Shown piece by piece: positions 38,089 to 47,955 of a stretch of 64,000 nt of DNA. Under the pieces are notes generated by a model. It searched no databases and was not told the DNA's origin. It worked only from the letters and a program-made list of their open reading frames with translations. Within the stretch, counting starts at the first letter, position 1, and every line of letters starts with the position of its first letter. Location: positions 1 to 64,000 of the forward strand of contig NZ_JABAIV010000004.1 in assembly GCF_013003915.1 (NCBI RefSeq), read 5' to 3'. The translations under genes were made by a program, and so were the position numbers. This DNA is from Telluria aromaticivorans. Its GTDB lineage: Bacteria > Pseudomonadota > Gammaproteobacteria > Burkholderiales > Burkholderiaceae_D.

Positions 38089-38371
38089 GATATTCACTCT
38101 AAGGGGACGAGGAAATTATAGCCTTAACCCTTAGACAATATTGCCATCCGCGCAATCGTGCGCAATCATTTGTCGCTATCAACATTGTATTTGTTGGGAA
38201 ATTCCCTCAAAACCGTCCGACATCAGCTTCACCTGCCTCCGCCCTTGCCGGAATCCCATCATCCGCCCTCCCGGCATTCCACTCCCGCAATTGTGCAGTT
38301 CGTCGCAAACACCACCCGCCCGCAGCGCGTCTCCCTAGAATGGCTTCATACCAAACTTACCGGAGACCACC

Positions 38372-38995
38372 ATGCAACGCCTGATCCTCGCCGCCATCCT
38401 GTCCTGCGCATCGCTCAATGCCCACGCCGATGAACAGGTGCGCAGCGTCACGCCGTTCAAGGGCATCAACGTCCATGGCCCGGTCAGCCTCACGGTGGAA
38501 GCCGGCAAGGCGTATTCGCTCAAGGTGATCGGCGACCCGCGCTTCATCGACCGCGTGACCAGCGAAGTGGTCAACGGCGAATTGCGCCTGCACATGAAGG
38601 ACAGCAGCCGCAACAGCATCGAGTCCAGCGACCGCATCGTGGTAACCCTGCCGGAGCTGCAGACCTTCCGCGGCGAAGGCGCGGGCGTCATGCGCTTGAA
38701 TAAACTGCGCGGCGAGCGCCTCGACGTCAACTACCGCGGCGCCGGCCGCCTGGCCATCGACGGCGAAGTGCGCGAGCTGCGCCTGCGCGCCCAGGGCGTG
38801 GGCGAAGTCGATACGAAGGACCTGGTCACCCAGGAAGCCGACGTCAGCTTCGAAGGCATCGGTTCCGTCAGCGTGCATGCCAAGGACAAGCTCAATGCCA
38901 AGGTGCAGGGCATGGGCAACCTGACCTATTACGGCAACCCGCGCATCGTGAACAAGTCGGTGTCGGGCATCGGCAGCGTGGTCGCGGTCAAGTAA
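38372..38995 (+). CDS. Secreted GIN-domain (DUF2807) protein
   Basis: A 207-residue protein with a signal peptide (residues 1-19, cut at NAHADEQ). A DUF2807 putative auto-transporter adhesin head (GIN) domain follows, recognised by FKGINVHGPVSLTVEAGKAY and VTLPELQTFRGEGAG. Repeated beta-helix-like turns (YRGAGRLAIDGEV, AQGVGEVDTKDL, FEGIGSVSVHA, VQGMGNLTYYGNP, VSGIGSVVAVK) follow. The fold is a right-handed beta-solenoid. It is located in the periplasm or on the surface; the function is unknown. CCGGAG lies upstream of the ATG. Confidence 0.85.
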   Translation: MQRLILAAILSCASLNAHADEQVRSVTPFKGINVHGPVSLTVEAGKAYSLKVIGDPRFIDRVTSEVVNGELRLHMKDSSRNSIESSDRIVVTLPELQTFRGEGAGVMRLNKLRGERLDVNYRGAGRLAIDGEVRELRLRAQGVGEVDTKDLVTQEADVSFEGIGSVSVHAKDKLNAKVQGMGNLTYYGNPRIVNKSVSGIGSVVAVK

Positions 38996-39013
38996 GCGTC
39001 ACACCCCGCCCGC

Positions 39014-39343
39014 TCAGCGGTTGGCGATGTCGAGCAGGACCTCGGCATGGCAGGGCCCATCGAGCGGGCACCAGCAGGCCAGGTTCCTGCCGCGCAGCGC
39101 CACTTGCGCCTCTTGCGCTAGCGGCCGGCCGGCCGGGTCTTCAGTTAGCCAGCGGCGGAAGGCGGCGACTGCGTCCGCCACGCTCGGCATCGCGGTGTAG
39201 CGGGTGCCGACCGGCGCGCCCGGTGGCGCGTCCGGCACCACCGAGAATGGGTTGCCCCAGCGGCCCGGACGCGCCACCGAGGTGGTATTCGGCGGCAGCT
39301 TCCAGCCCTTCTTCCTGCTCCGTTGTACGCGCTCCGGCTGCAT
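39014..39343 (-). CDS. DUF4326 protein
   Basis: A 109-residue basic protein starting MQPERVQRSRKKGWKLPPNT. The DUF4326 signature is clear: SVARPGRWGNPF, AVAAFRRWL, LRGRNLACWCPLDGPCHAEVLL. The CWCP..PCHA cysteine/histidine pattern suggests a metal or nucleotide site, and the domain is often found in phages and mobile DNA. It begins eight bases after arsH ends, so it appears to be the last gene of the arsenic operon. A link to arsenic resistance is only positional. Confidence 0.82.
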   Translation of the reverse strand: MQPERVQRSRKKGWKLPPNTTSVARPGRWGNPFSVVPDAPPGAPVGTRYTAMPSVADAVAAFRRWLTEDPAGRPLAQEAQVALRGRNLACWCPLDGPCHAEVLLDIANR

Positions 39344-39351
39344 GGCGGCTC

Positions 39352-40068
39352 CTAGATTTTCTCGATCTGCGCGTTGATCCTGCGTAGCGCACGTTCGCTG
39401 CGCTCGCTGTAGCGGTCGGTCAGGTATTCGCTGCGGCCGCGCATCAACAGCGTGAACTTGAAGAGTTCTTCCATCACGTCCACCACGCGGTCGTAATAGG
39501 CGGACGGACGCATCCTGCCCTCCTCGTCGAACTCCTTGTAGGCCATCGGCACCGAGGACTGGTTCGGGATCGTGAACATGCGCATCCAGCGCCCCAGCAG
39601 CCGCATCGTGTTCACCACATTGAAGGACTGGGAGCCGCCGCACACCTGCATTACTGCCAGCGTGCGCCCCTGGCTCGGGCGCAGCGCTCCCTGCTCCAGC
39701 GGGATCCAGTCGATCTGGTTCTTCATCACTGCGGTGATCGCGCCATGGCGCTCGGGGCTGCACCAGACCTGGCCTTCCGACCACAGCGACAGCTCGCGCA
39801 GCTCGACCACTTTGGGGTGGGTCTCAGGAACGCTACCGGCCATCGGCAATTCCATCGAGTCGAAGATTTTTACTTCGGCGCCGAAGTGTTCGAGGATGCG
39901 CGCCGCCTCATAGGTGAGGAAGCGGCTGAACGAACGTTCGCGCAGCGAGCCATACAGCAGCAGGATGCGCGGCGGATGATTCATGTCGCCTTGCTGCGCC
40001 AGCTTGTCCATGTCCGGCATGTCGAGCTGGCCGGGGTTGATGTTGGGGAGATTCGGGATCCTGGTCAT
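39352..40068 (-). CDS. arsH: ArsH, NADPH-dependent FMN reductase
   Basis: A 238-residue flavoprotein that oxidises trivalent organoarsenicals or reduces quinones. It has the flavodoxin-like phosphate-binding motif [16 protein letters not shown] (about residues 36-51), [21 protein letters not shown], and [26 protein letters not shown], all diagnostic of ArsH. It follows arsB by 13 bases in the arsRCBH operon. Confidence 0.95.
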   Translation of the reverse strand: MTRIPNLPNINPGQLDMPDMDKLAQQGDMNHPPRILLLYGSLRERSFSRFLTYEAARILEHFGAEVKIFDSMELPMAGSVPETHPKVVELRELSLWSEGQVWCSPERHGAITAVMKNQIDWIPLEQGALRPSQGRTLAVMQVCGGSQSFNVVNTMRLLGRWMRMFTIPNQSSVPMAYKEFDEEGRMRPSAYYDRVVDVMEELFKFTLLMRGRSEYLTDRYSERSERALRRINAQIEKI

Positions 40069-40081
40069 GGAAGGTCCTTTG

Positions 40082-41362
40082 TTAACTTAAGCGCAGCGCC
40101 AGCGCAGCCAGCGTCACCAGCAGCACCGGCAAGGTCAGCACCAGGCCGACGCGGAAATAATAGCCCCACGAAATGCGGATGCCCTTGCTCGCGAGGACGT
40201 GCAGCCACAGGAGCGTGGCCAGGCTGCCGATCGGCGTGATCTTCGGCCCCAGGTCGCTGCCGATCACGTTCGCATAGATCATCGCTTCGCGCACCGCGCC
40301 GGTAGTCGTGGTCGCATCGATCGACAACGCGCCCACCAGCACCGTCGGCATGTTGTTCATGATCGAGGACAGCACCGCAGTAATAACACCGGTGCCGAGC
40401 GCCGCGCCCCAGACGCCATGCTCGGCGCAGCGCTCGAGCAGCGCCGTCAGGTAGCCGGTCAGGCCGGCGTTGCGCAGGCCGTAGACGACCAGGTACATAC
40501 CGAGCGAGAACACCACCACCTGCCAGGGCGCGCCGCGCAGCACTTCACGCGTCGCGATCTTGTGGCCGCGCGCGGCCACGGCGAACAGCACCAGCGCGCC
40601 AAACGCGGCCACGGCGCTGATGGGCACACCGATTTCGTCGAGCCAGAAAAAGCCCGCCAGCAGCATCGCCAGCACCCACCAGCCGGCGACGAAGGTGGCG
40701 CGGTCGTGGATCGCTTCGTTCGGATGGCGCAGCTGCGCCAGGTCGTAGTTTGGCGGGATGTCGCGGCCGAAGAACCACAGAAGCGCCGCCAGCGTTGCCG
40801 CGACCGACACCAGGTTCACCGGCAGCATCACGGACGCATAGCGCGCGAAGCCGATGCCGAAGTAATCGGCGGTCACGATGTTCACCAGGTTCGACACCAC
40901 CAGCGGCAGGCTGGCGGTATCGGCGATGAAGCCGGCCGCCATCACGAAGGCCAGCGTCGCCTTCGGCGTAAAGCGCAGCGCGGCCAGCATGGCGATCACG
41001 ATCGGCGTGAGGATCAGGGCCGCGCCATCGTTGGCGAACAGCGCCGCCACTGCCGCCCCTAACAGCACCAGCAGGATGAACAGGCGCCGTCCGTTGCCGC
41101 CGCCCCAGCGCGCGACGTGCAGCGCCGCCCATTCGAAGAAGCCGGCCTTGTCCAGCAACAGGCTGATGATGATGACGGCCACGAAGGCGCCGGTGGCGTT
41201 CCAGACGATGTTCCAGACCACTGGGATGTCGCCGACGGTGATGACCCCGGCCAGCAGCGCCACCAGGGCGCCGAGCGAGGCGCTCCAGCCGATGCCGAGG
41301 CCGCGCGGCTGCCAGATGACGAGGACGAGGGTGGCGGCAAAAATCAGGAAAGCGGGCAGCAC
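40082..41362 (-). CDS. arsB: ArsB arsenite efflux permease
   Basis: A 426-residue inner-membrane permease with about eleven or twelve hydrophobic segments. ArsB/ion-transporter motifs include [36 protein letters not shown] and [18 protein letters not shown], then [25 protein letters not shown]. It exports arsenite or antimonite using the proton gradient, alone or with an ArsA ATPase; no arsA is present here. It is spaced five bases from arsC. Confidence 0.96.
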   Translation of the reverse strand: MLPAFLIFAATLVLVIWQPRGLGIGWSASLGALVALLAGVITVGDIPVVWNIVWNATGAFVAVIIISLLLDKAGFFEWAALHVARWGGGNGRRLFILLVLLGAAVAALFANDGAALILTPIVIAMLAALRFTPKATLAFVMAAGFIADTASLPLVVSNLVNIVTADYFGIGFARYASVMLPVNLVSVAATLAALLWFFGRDIPPNYDLAQLRHPNEAIHDRATFVAGWWVLAMLLAGFFWLDEIGVPISAVAAFGALVLFAVAARGHKIATREVLRGAPWQVVVFSLGMYLVVYGLRNAGLTGYLTALLERCAEHGVWGAALGTGVITAVLSSIMNNMPTVLVGALSIDATTTTGAVREAMIYANVIGSDLGPKITPIGSLATLLWLHVLASKGIRISWGYYFRVGLVLTLPVLLVTLAALALRLS

Positions 41363-41367
41363 GGGGG

Positions 41368-41856
41368 TCAGGCCTCCAGCATGCCGATGCGGTCCAGCTC
41401 CGCCTTGAAGCGGGCGCGGTCCTGGCTGAGTGAAGCAAGAGGCAATGCCAGGAAGGCTTCGATGCGGGCACGCAGGATGCCGTAGGCCTTTTCGAATGCG
41501 ACGGTGATTTCTTCCGGCGTGCCTTCGACATGGCTCGGGTCTTCCACGCCCCAGTGCGTGCGCAGCACAGGACCGAGGTAGGCCGGGCAGGTCTCGCCTG
41601 CCGCGCTGGCGCAGACGGTGACGACGATGTCCGGCGTGACTGGCAGGTCGTCCCAGGATTTGCTGAAATAGCCTTCGGTCGGGATGCCCTTCTCCGCCAG
41701 CAGCTGCAGGGCACGCGCGTTCAGGCGGCCCATCGGCTGGCTGCCGGCGCTCAGTGCGCGCCAGCCTTCGGGCGCCAGCTGGTTGAAGACCGCTTCGCTG
41801 ATGAGCGAGCGGCAGGAATTGCCGGTGCAGAGGAAAAGTACGTTCATGGTGGTCAT
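41368..41856 (-). CDS. arsC: ArsC arsenate reductase (LMW-phosphatase type)
   Basis: A 162-residue reductase of the thioredoxin-coupled, low-molecular-weight phosphatase family. The P-loop is CTGNSCRS with catalytic Cys10. The disulfide relay cysteines are Cys82 (VVTVCASA) and Cys90 (GETCP), and WGVEDPS carries the aspartate. It reduces arsenate to arsenite for export by ArsB. An extended C-terminal helix ([12 protein letters not shown]) is usual in proteobacterial members. Confidence 0.94.
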   Translation of the reverse strand: MTTMNVLFLCTGNSCRSLISEAVFNQLAPEGWRALSAGSQPMGRLNARALQLLAEKGIPTEGYFSKSWDDLPVTPDIVVTVCASAAGETCPAYLGPVLRTHWGVEDPSHVEGTPEEITVAFEKAYGILRARIEAFLALPLASLSQDRARFKAELDRIGMLEA

Positions 41857-41875
41857 AAAAGAGTGGTCGTAGAAA

Positions 41876-42205
41876 TCAGGTCGTGGTTGCGCAGGAGGGT
41901 GCGCCCACCGGCGCGCAGGGGTTACCGCCGCAGCAGTTATCGGTGAGGAAGGCGATCAGGCCGTTCATGGTGTCGAACTGCGCCGCATAGATGATGAAGC
42001 GCCCTTCCTGGCGCGGCGCGATCAGGCCTGCGTGGCTGAGTTCCTTCAGGTGGAAAGACAGCGAGGACGAAGGGATGCCGAGCGCCGCGGCGATCTTGCT
42101 GGCGGCAAGGCCCGCCGGCCCGGTTTCCACCAGCAGCCGGAACACGGCCAGCCTCGATTCCTGGGCCAGTGCGGCCAGTGCCGCGATTGCGGTTTTGGTG
42201 TCCAT
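41876..42205 (-). CDS. arsR: ArsR arsenic-responsive repressor
   Basis: A 109-residue winged-helix repressor from MDTKTAIAALAALAQ. The helix-turn-helix is AASKIAAALGIPSSSLSFHLKEL. The usual CVC metal site in that helix is absent. Cysteines instead cluster at the C-terminus (NCCGGNPC, Cys91, 92 and 97), the alternative As(III) site seen in some ArsR proteins. An ATG at 42229 is also possible, but it would leave almost no leader behind the TATAAT at 42239-42244. It heads the arsRCBH operon. Confidence 0.9.
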   Translation of the reverse strand: MDTKTAIAALAALAQESRLAVFRLLVETGPAGLAASKIAAALGIPSSSLSFHLKELSHAGLIAPRQEGRFIIYAAQFDTMNGLIAFLTDNCCGGNPCAPVGAPSCATTT

Positions 42206-42232
42206 CAGGGCGTGTCCAATCATTTCCATGTT

Positions 42233-42290
42233 TATCGAATTATAGCCAAAAGCCTGGCTACCCTTCGAAGATTATCGAAATAATTTGACA
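42233..42290. promoter_or_regulatory. ars promoter with likely ArsR operator
   Basis: On the minus strand a perfect TATAAT (42239-42244) precedes arsR. Two TATCGAA half-sites on the plus strand (42233-42239 and 42273-42279) bracket it, and TTCGAAG..TATCGAA at 42264-42279 forms a dyad near the -35 region. This placement fits ArsR repression. A TTGACA at 42285 faces the divergent MFS gene. Confidence 0.55.
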
Positions 42291-42404
42291 GGATGATGAC
42301 AAGCCGGCACGCATACGCCAGCTGCGGTAGAGTGACGGCTCAGGGAGCTCTCAGGGAGGCCGCCGGTGCGAACCGCGGCCACATCACCGCATCAGGAGAA
42401 CAGC

Positions 42405-43619
42405 TTGTCAGCAGCACGCAGGACCATCGGCATCCTCGCCGTCACGCAGATCGTGTCGTGGGGCGCGCTCTACTACGCCTTCGCGGTGCTGGCGCCAAAC
42501 ATCCAGCGCGACCTGGGCATCAATGCCGAAACCGCGTTCGCGGCCTTCTCCTGGAGCCTGCTGGTGGCCGGCATCACGGCCACGCCCATCGGCGCCCTGG
42601 TCGACCGCCACGGCGGCCGCTATGTCATGGCGGCAGGCTCGGTGGTCTGCGCCGCCGGCCTGGCCTGGCTGTCGCGCTGCACCACCACGCTATCGTATTT
42701 CGGCGCCTGGACCGTCATCGGCCTGGCGATGGCGCTGACGCTCTACGAAGCGGCGTTTGCGACCATCAACCGCAAGGTTCCCATCGGCGCACCGCGCGCC
42801 ATCTCGACCCTGACCCTGTTCGCCGGTTTTGCCAGCACCATCTTCTGGCCGCTGACGCTCGCCATCGCGTCCCGGCTCGGATGGCGCGACACCTATCTTG
42901 CCTATGCCCTGCTGCAGCTCGCGCTCTGCCTGCCGCTGCACCTCTGGCTGGGACGCGACGCCCCCCACCTGCCGGCGGCGCCGGACGCACCACGCGACAG
43001 CCACACGCTCGGCGAAGCGGTGCGCCATCCGGCCTTCTGGAAGCTGGCGCTGGCCTTCTCGGCGAATGTCTTCATTTTCTCGGCGCTGGCGGTGCACCTG
43101 ATCCCGCTGCTGCAGACGCTCGGCCACACGGCGGGCACTGCGGTGCTGCTGGCGGCGCTGGTCGGCCCGATGCAGGTCGCGGGCCGCATCGGCGAGCGCA
43201 CGCTGGCCAAGGACGCCGCGCCGCAGCTGGTCGGCCGCTTCGTGTTCGCGACCCTGCCCTTCGGGCTGCTGGTGCTGGCGCTGCTTGGGACGCAGGCCTG
43301 GGCGGTGGTCGTGTTCTGCCTGCTGTACGGGATGAGCAACGGGGTGCTGACGATCATCAAGGGCACCCTGCCACGGGCCATGTTCGGTCCGCGCCATTAC
43401 GGCGCCATCATGGGGGCGCTGGCGGCGCCGTCGCTGCTGGCAAAAGCGGCCGGTCCGCTGGTCGGTGCGGCGATCCTGTCGGCCGCATCGGGGCCGATGA
43501 TGCTGCCGCTGGGGCTGTTCGTGTGTGCGCTGGCGTCGCTGCTGCTCTACCTGTCCGCGATCCGCGCAGCGCCCGCGCCTGCACGCCAGGATGCGCCGGA
43601 CGAGCGCAAGGCCGCCTGA
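42405..43619 (+). CDS. MFS transporter divergent from the ars operon
   Basis: A 404-residue major facilitator with about twelve membrane segments. MFS motif-A-like sequence GALVDRHGGRYVM lies between spans 2 and 3. I choose the TTG at 42405 because AGGAGA lies five to seven bases upstream; a GTG at 42366 would add thirteen residues without such a site. It shares the intergenic region with arsR, so it may be arsenic-regulated. Its substrate is unknown; several MFS families accompany ars genes. Confidence 0.8.
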   Translation: MSAARRTIGILAVTQIVSWGALYYAFAVLAPNIQRDLGINAETAFAAFSWSLLVAGITATPIGALVDRHGGRYVMAAGSVVCAAGLAWLSRCTTTLSYFGAWTVIGLAMALTLYEAAFATINRKVPIGAPRAISTLTLFAGFASTIFWPLTLAIASRLGWRDTYLAYALLQLALCLPLHLWLGRDAPHLPAAPDAPRDSHTLGEAVRHPAFWKLALAFSANVFIFSALAVHLIPLLQTLGHTAGTAVLLAALVGPMQVAGRIGERTLAKDAAPQLVGRFVFATLPFGLLVLALLGTQAWAVVVFCLLYGMSNGVLTIIKGTLPRAMFGPRHYGAIMGALAAPSLLAKAAGPLVGAAILSAASGPMMLPLGLFVCALASLLLYLSAIRAAPAPARQDAPDERKAA

Positions 43620-43626
43620 GAGTAGG

Positions 43627-44841
43627 CTAGCGCTTCGGCGCATCCATCCGCGGCAGCAGGATCGCCAGGATCCCCAGCAGCGGCAGGAAGGACGCGATCC
43701 GGTACACATACTCGATGCCGGTGGTGTCCGCCATCGCTCCCATCGCGGCCGCGCCGATGCCGCTGATGCCGAACATGAGCCCGAAGAACAGGCCGGCGAT
43801 CATGCCTACCTTGTCCGGCACCAGCTCCTGTGCGAACACGACGATGGCCGAGAATGCGGACGACATCACCAGCCCGATCACCACCGACAGCACCGCGGTC
43901 CAGAACAGGTCCGCATACGGCAGCATGAGTGCGAACGGCGCCGCGCCCAGAATCGAAAACCAGATCACGCGCTTGCGGCCGATGCGGTCGCCGATCGGGC
44001 CGCCCGCGAAGGTGCCCGCGGCTACCGCGGCGAGGAACAGGAACAGGTACATCTGCGCCGACTCCACCGTCACCCCGAATTTCTCGATCAGGAAGAAGGT
44101 GTAATAGCTCGACAGGCTGGACATGTAGATGTATTTCGAGAACACCAGCAGGGCCAGCACCGTGAGCGCCCATAGCACGCGGCCGCGCGACATGCCCGGC
44201 CCCGCATGCACCGCGATCTTCCTGGTCGCATTGCGCAGGTGGCCGGCATACCAGCGGCTCACGAACACCAGCACCGCCACCGCCAGCAGCACCAGTAGCA
44301 TCAGCCAGGCGATCCTGCCCTGCCCGCTGCCGATGATGATGGCCGCTGCCAGCAGTGGACCGAAAGCCGAACCGAGGTTGCCGCCGACCTGGAATAGGGA
44401 CTGGGCAAAGCCGAAGCGCCCACCCGAGGCAAGGCGCGCGACGCGCGAGGCTTCCGGGTGGAAGGTCGAGGAGCCGATGCCGATCAGGCCTGCCGCCAGC
44501 AGCAGCATTGGATAGCTGGGGGCCGTGGCCAGCAGCGCTACGCCACCCAGGGTGACGCACATCCCGAACGGCAGCAGGAAGGGCAAGGGGCGCTTGTCGG
44601 TGTACAGGCCGATCCAGGGCTGCAGCAGCGAGGCCGTGCACTGGAAGGTTAATGTGATCAGGCCGATCTGGGTGAAGCTGAGCGCGAATTCCTGTTTCAG
44701 CAGCGGATAGATGGCGGGCAGTACGGCCTGCACGCAGTCGTTGAGCAGGTGGACGAAGGCGACCGAGAACAGGATTTGCATGACGGCCGCCGGCGGCGCG
44801 GATGCGGCGCCGGCATGCGGCGCAGGAGATGGAGTGGACAT
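43627..44841 (-). CDS. Fosmidomycin-resistance-like MFS transporter
   Basis: A 404-residue MFS protein from MSTPSPAPHAG. The N-terminus VAFVHLLNDCVQAVLPAIYPLLK, together with FHPEASRVARLASGGRFGFAQSLFQVGGNLG, matches the Fsr (fosmidomycin resistance) subgroup of drug efflux proteins. Twelve spans are visible. It is convergent with the preceding MFS gene (7 bases between stops) and not in the ars operon. The actual substrate is not known. Confidence 0.82.
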   Translation of the reverse strand: MSTPSPAPHAGAASAPPAAVMQILFSVAFVHLLNDCVQAVLPAIYPLLKQEFALSFTQIGLITLTFQCTASLLQPWIGLYTDKRPLPFLLPFGMCVTLGGVALLATAPSYPMLLLAAGLIGIGSSTFHPEASRVARLASGGRFGFAQSLFQVGGNLGSAFGPLLAAAIIIGSGQGRIAWLMLLVLLAVAVLVFVSRWYAGHLRNATRKIAVHAGPGMSRGRVLWALTVLALLVFSKYIYMSSLSSYYTFFLIEKFGVTVESAQMYLFLFLAAVAAGTFAGGPIGDRIGRKRVIWFSILGAAPFALMLPYADLFWTAVLSVVIGLVMSSAFSAIVVFAQELVPDKVGMIAGLFFGLMFGISGIGAAAMGAMADTTGIEYVYRIASFLPLLGILAILLPRMDAPKR

Positions 44842-44973
44842 GGAAGGAAGCTGGAGGCGATCTTGCGAGTGTACTATGCAAAGATCATATGCATCGCAGG
44901 CCCTCCAGGCACACATCCTTTGCCTGCCGGGCTCCCCGTGCAAATATTCTTTGCACGTCCACGCAGCTCAGGG

Positions 44974-45744
44974 CTACGCAGTAGCGTTCAACAGCGGCTG
45001 CCAGTTCCTGAACCACGCATCTGCCGCCGGCTCCCACGGAAACACCCCTGCCGTATTCGGGAACACGATCTGGTGCGCGCGGAATCCCGGGCCGTCGTAC
45101 AGCCACCATGCCCAGCCCATGTACTCCCGATAATGCGCGGGCGACACCTCGACGATCTCGCATTCGAAGCCGCCGCCGAGCAAGCCCGCGACGCGCGCAC
45201 CGGGAACGATCCTCTGTCCTGCTTTCATCAAGGCATAGCAGGCATTGATCGCGGCCTGGGCGACCTCGTGGCGCAGGCCCACCACGATCATTTCGGGCAA
45301 CCCGAGCGACTGACCGATGCCGATCGAATAGGAGAATGGCGGCAGCGCGCCGTCTTCAGCCACGCTGAGGATGTGCAGGCCATAGGTGTCGATGTCGTGC
45401 AGCGCCTTGCGCTCGGCGGCATGCTCGTCGCAGCCTGTCTGCCAGCGTTGCCATGTCGCGCCCACCGCACTGCGCAGCGCGCTCCAGCCGCGCGGCAGGT
45501 CGCCGACCTGGGCCAGGGTAGGATCCGCGCTGACCATCGCCCTGACGCTGCGCAGGACACACTTCCCGGGCATGTCGGTCGTCGCATCCAGGAACTGCCA
45601 GCCGCCATCGGCGTCGTGCGTGACCTGGAGCACCGGCAGGCGTCCTTGTGCGACCTCGGCCGTGCAATAGGCGCCCGCATCCACGCCTTCTTCCAAGGGC
45701 GAGGAGGTGGGCCTCAGGGTATCCAAGCGGGCATGCATCGACAT
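44974..45744 (-). CDS. DUF4262 domain protein
   Basis: A 256-residue protein starting at the ATG at 45744, with TGGAG six bases upstream. The N-terminal half is a domain of unknown identity with GRLPVLQVTHDADGGWQFLD and MPGKCVLRSVRAMV. The C-terminal half resembles DUF4262: HILSVAEDGALPPFSYSIGI, GLPEMIVVGLRHEVAQAAIN, and EYMGWAWWLYDG. There is no signal or membrane segment. DUF4262 proteins are of unknown function, sometimes linked to contact-dependent toxin immunity. It lies just outside the mobile island. Confidence 0.7.
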   Translation of the reverse strand: MSMHARLDTLRPTSSPLEEGVDAGAYCTAEVAQGRLPVLQVTHDADGGWQFLDATTDMPGKCVLRSVRAMVSADPTLAQVGDLPRGWSALRSAVGATWQRWQTGCDEHAAERKALHDIDTYGLHILSVAEDGALPPFSYSIGIGQSLGLPEMIVVGLRHEVAQAAINACYALMKAGQRIVPGARVAGLLGGGFECEIVEVSPAHYREYMGWAWWLYDGPGFRAHQIVFPNTAGVFPWEPAADAWFRNWQPLLNATA

Positions 45745-45906
45745 CAATACTCCAGGACAATTATCGAAGAATAGCGCGATCAGGCCAGGCATGGCGTTTC
45801 GTTTCGTCGAAGGCCGCCAAGGAGGGAAAACAGTGTGTTGCTGTATTTGGACAATCGATTGGCGGGTAGTCGCCTTCCGAAGGAAAATGAGGCGCTGGTG
45901 ACATCC

Positions 45907-46050
45907 TGCCGGCCGTTGGCTCTCACATAAGATGAGATCAGAATCATTATAAATCAATTACTTAGTAGGGAAGCTCTCGGATAAGTTGAGATCAATACTC
46001 ACATAAGATGAGATTGTTCAGCAAATTCTCACATAAGTTGAGATCATTCG
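45907..46050. repeat. Left iteron array
   Basis: Four units of the type TCTCACATAAG(A/T)TGAGAT(C/T): 45921-45939, 45975-45993 (TCTCGG variant), about 45997-46015 and about 46026-46044. The inner units are followed by ATTCGGATTGCGTGTTTTTC. The same tail occurs beside the right array as ATTCAGATTGCGCGTTTTTT, in inverted orientation. Confidence 0.85.
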
Positions 46051-46122
46051 GATTGCGTGTTTTTCAGGCAATTCGACCCGCTACTTGCAGAACGATTCAA
46101 ACTTGAATCCAGTCATGCGCCG

Positions 46123-46461
46123 CTAATGCATGGCGACCAGCCTCGGCTCGAGGATCGACAAACGGTCGCGCAAGATATCCAGATGCAGATCCCCACCCGG
46201 CGTCAGCACCTTCTTCGGGCTCGTGCCATCTCGATGATTTCTGCTGCTATCGCCTTCACTGGCAAGGTGATGCGTCAACTCTGCTGACAGCATGCGTTCG
46301 GCCAGCGTCTTTTTCAAGTGCCCGGCCAGGCCAGATCTCCCAAGGATCGATTCTGCGGCCTTGTTCTCAACTTGAGCGAGCAGCTGGTCGATCAGCTCGA
46401 CTTGGAACGGGCACGGCTCTTTAGACTTCTTCGGCTTCTTGGTGGTCATTTCGTCGGTCAT
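46123..46461 (-). pseudogene. IS256 family transposase, N-terminal fragment
   Basis: A 112-residue frame starting MTDEMTTKKPKKSKEP, with AAGGATTCC before the ATG. The IS256-type N-terminal motif is clear: AGHLKKTLAERMLSAELTHHL and RDGTSPKKVLTPGGDLHLDI, then RDRLSILEPRLV. Complete transposases of this family are around 400 residues and carry the DDE catalytic triad later, so all catalytic residues are missing. The gene stops right after EPRLVAMH, at the edge of the left iteron array. Confidence 0.88.
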
Positions 46462-47112
46462 GGAATCCTTTCGGTACTAAATCATGACCTCGTTCCCCAC
46501 CGAAAATCTGGCAGGCTCGGCGTACCTTTTTCTGTCACGTCGACCGCGCGCGCGGTCTGGTTCGGCAGTTATACACACAAGCGTATCTCAAGATACTGAA
46601 TCGGCAGGCTGACGCCCGCCCGGTTCCTGCACAGATTGAGAGCCGATTTCGTGAACCTACTGGCTGAGTCAGTGCGCGATTACCCCATAACATAAATCTA
46701 TCCGACACAGATTCCCATGAGCTGTTTCGACTATAAGCAAGTGAACACCCCTGCGGCTTAGTAAAAATGAGTGTCGAGACACTACGACTAGATTGCAGGG
46801 ACGGCTTCACTTTCTTCCCGCTACCCCGCAAGTATCCAAGGTTGCTGCTAAACAGATTTTCTTAAAATAAATAAATCTTAATTTCAATTTCTATTTCAAT
46901 TCAGGAACACAGTGTTGTCGAACTATTTTACACTTGTCATATTGCTCCCTTTCAAGCGTACGCAAAACTGTTAATAACCAATCGCTTGGCGCAACTGGCT
47001 TGATTTATGCTTTACATCTTATGCTTAGGTTACGTTGAATTTATACGAAACCTTTGCACACCCCGCTATTAATTCCACTACGAAAGTTATGCCAATCTAC
47101 TGGGAGAAAAAA
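46462..47112. other. AT-rich gap inside the island
   Basis: About 650 bases with no convincing gene. The first 350 bases (46480-46830) are of higher GC, with open frames on both strands that I cannot assign; they may be insertion-sequence remnants. The last 280 bases are strongly AT-rich and probably contain the promoter of the DUF3494 gene. Confidence 0.4.
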
Positions 47113-47955
47113 GTGAAAATAGTAAAAATAGTGGCACTCTGGATGTGTACGCTCGGGTCAGCACTAACGTATGGCACAGCCTGGTCTGCGCCGATTCTTG
47201 GATCATCGGGATCGTTTGCGGTCCTAGGAGCATCCGCAGTGACTAACACGGGTGCGACTACAATATACGGGGATTTAGGAGTCTTTCCGGGAAGTTCCAT
47301 CACTGGTTTGGCAACCATTACCCTAACCGGATCGGTACATCAAACCGACGCCGTTGCACAGCAAGCGCAAGCGGATGCATTGTCTGCATCTAATTTCCTA
47401 GGCTCTCTGGCTCCGACTCTCGACCTTACTGGGCAAGACCTCGGCGGGATGGTGCTTACCCCTGGAGTTTACCGTTTCGCGTCTTCGGCCCAACTGACGG
47501 GTCTCCTTACACTCGACGCGCAGAATAACCCAAATGCCCGTTTCGTATTCCAGATTGGTAGCACTCTAACCACCGCTAGCGCATCAAGCGTTAACGTCAT
47601 AAATGGAACCGGAGGAACTGGTCTTTACTGGGACGTTGGCAGTTCCGCAACGCTGGGTACGAGCACTGTATTTGCAGGAAACATTTTGGCGGACCAAAGT
47701 ATCACGCTTAATACGACGGCGAAAATTTTGTGCGGCCGGGCCATTGCTCTGAACGGTGCTATCACTATGGATACGAATACAATCTCCAACGATTGCGCAG
47801 GCGGAGGCCAATTGGGGAGTGGACGTACTGACTATGGAAGTATCGGGTTCGATAGCGGCGGGGATGCCAGCGAAGTTCCGGAGCCAGCCTCGCTCTTGCT
47901 CATGGGATTAGGGGGACTCGGTCTTTGCCGCAGCGTAATGCGGAGAAAGTCATAA
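47113..47955 (+). CDS. DUF3494 (ice-binding-like) protein with PEP-CTERM sorting signal
   Basis: A protein of about 280 residues. The GTG at 47113 has GGGAG six bases upstream and gives the signal peptide [20 protein letters not shown], cut near WSAP. The DUF3494 ice-binding-like beta-solenoid follows: [78 protein letters not shown]. It ends with [17 protein letters not shown] plus a basic tail, a PEP-CTERM sorting signal. It is exported and probably surface-attached, as an adhesin or ice-binding protein. Its AT-rich codon use differs from that of the chromosome around it. Confidence 0.88.
   Translation: MKIVKIVALWMCTLGSALTYGTAWSAPILGSSGSFAVLGASAVTNTGATTIYGDLGVFPGSSITGLATITLTGSVHQTDAVAQQAQADALSASNFLGSLAPTLDLTGQDLGGMVLTPGVYRFASSAQLTGLLTLDAQNNPNARFVFQIGSTLTTASASSVNVINGTGGTGLYWDVGSSATLGTSTVFAGNILADQSITLNTTAKILCGRAIALNGAITMDTNTISNDCAGGGQLGSGRTDYGSIGFDSGGDASEVPEPASLLLMGLGGLGLCRSVMRRKS

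Noticed and set aside
42405-43619. Naming the MFS gene next to arsR as a known arsenical exporter (ArsJ, ArsK).
   Set aside because: ArsJ is normally paired with a gapdh gene, which is absent, and I see no diagnostic residues for either family.
45921-46044. Regularly spaced ~20-bp repeats considered as a CRISPR array or as plasmid-type iterons of an origin.
   Set aside because: Units are imperfectly palindromic, spacers are very uneven (about 3 to 35 bases), only four occur, and the same units recur inverted 2.9 kb away with no rep or cas gene. Mobile-element ends fit better.
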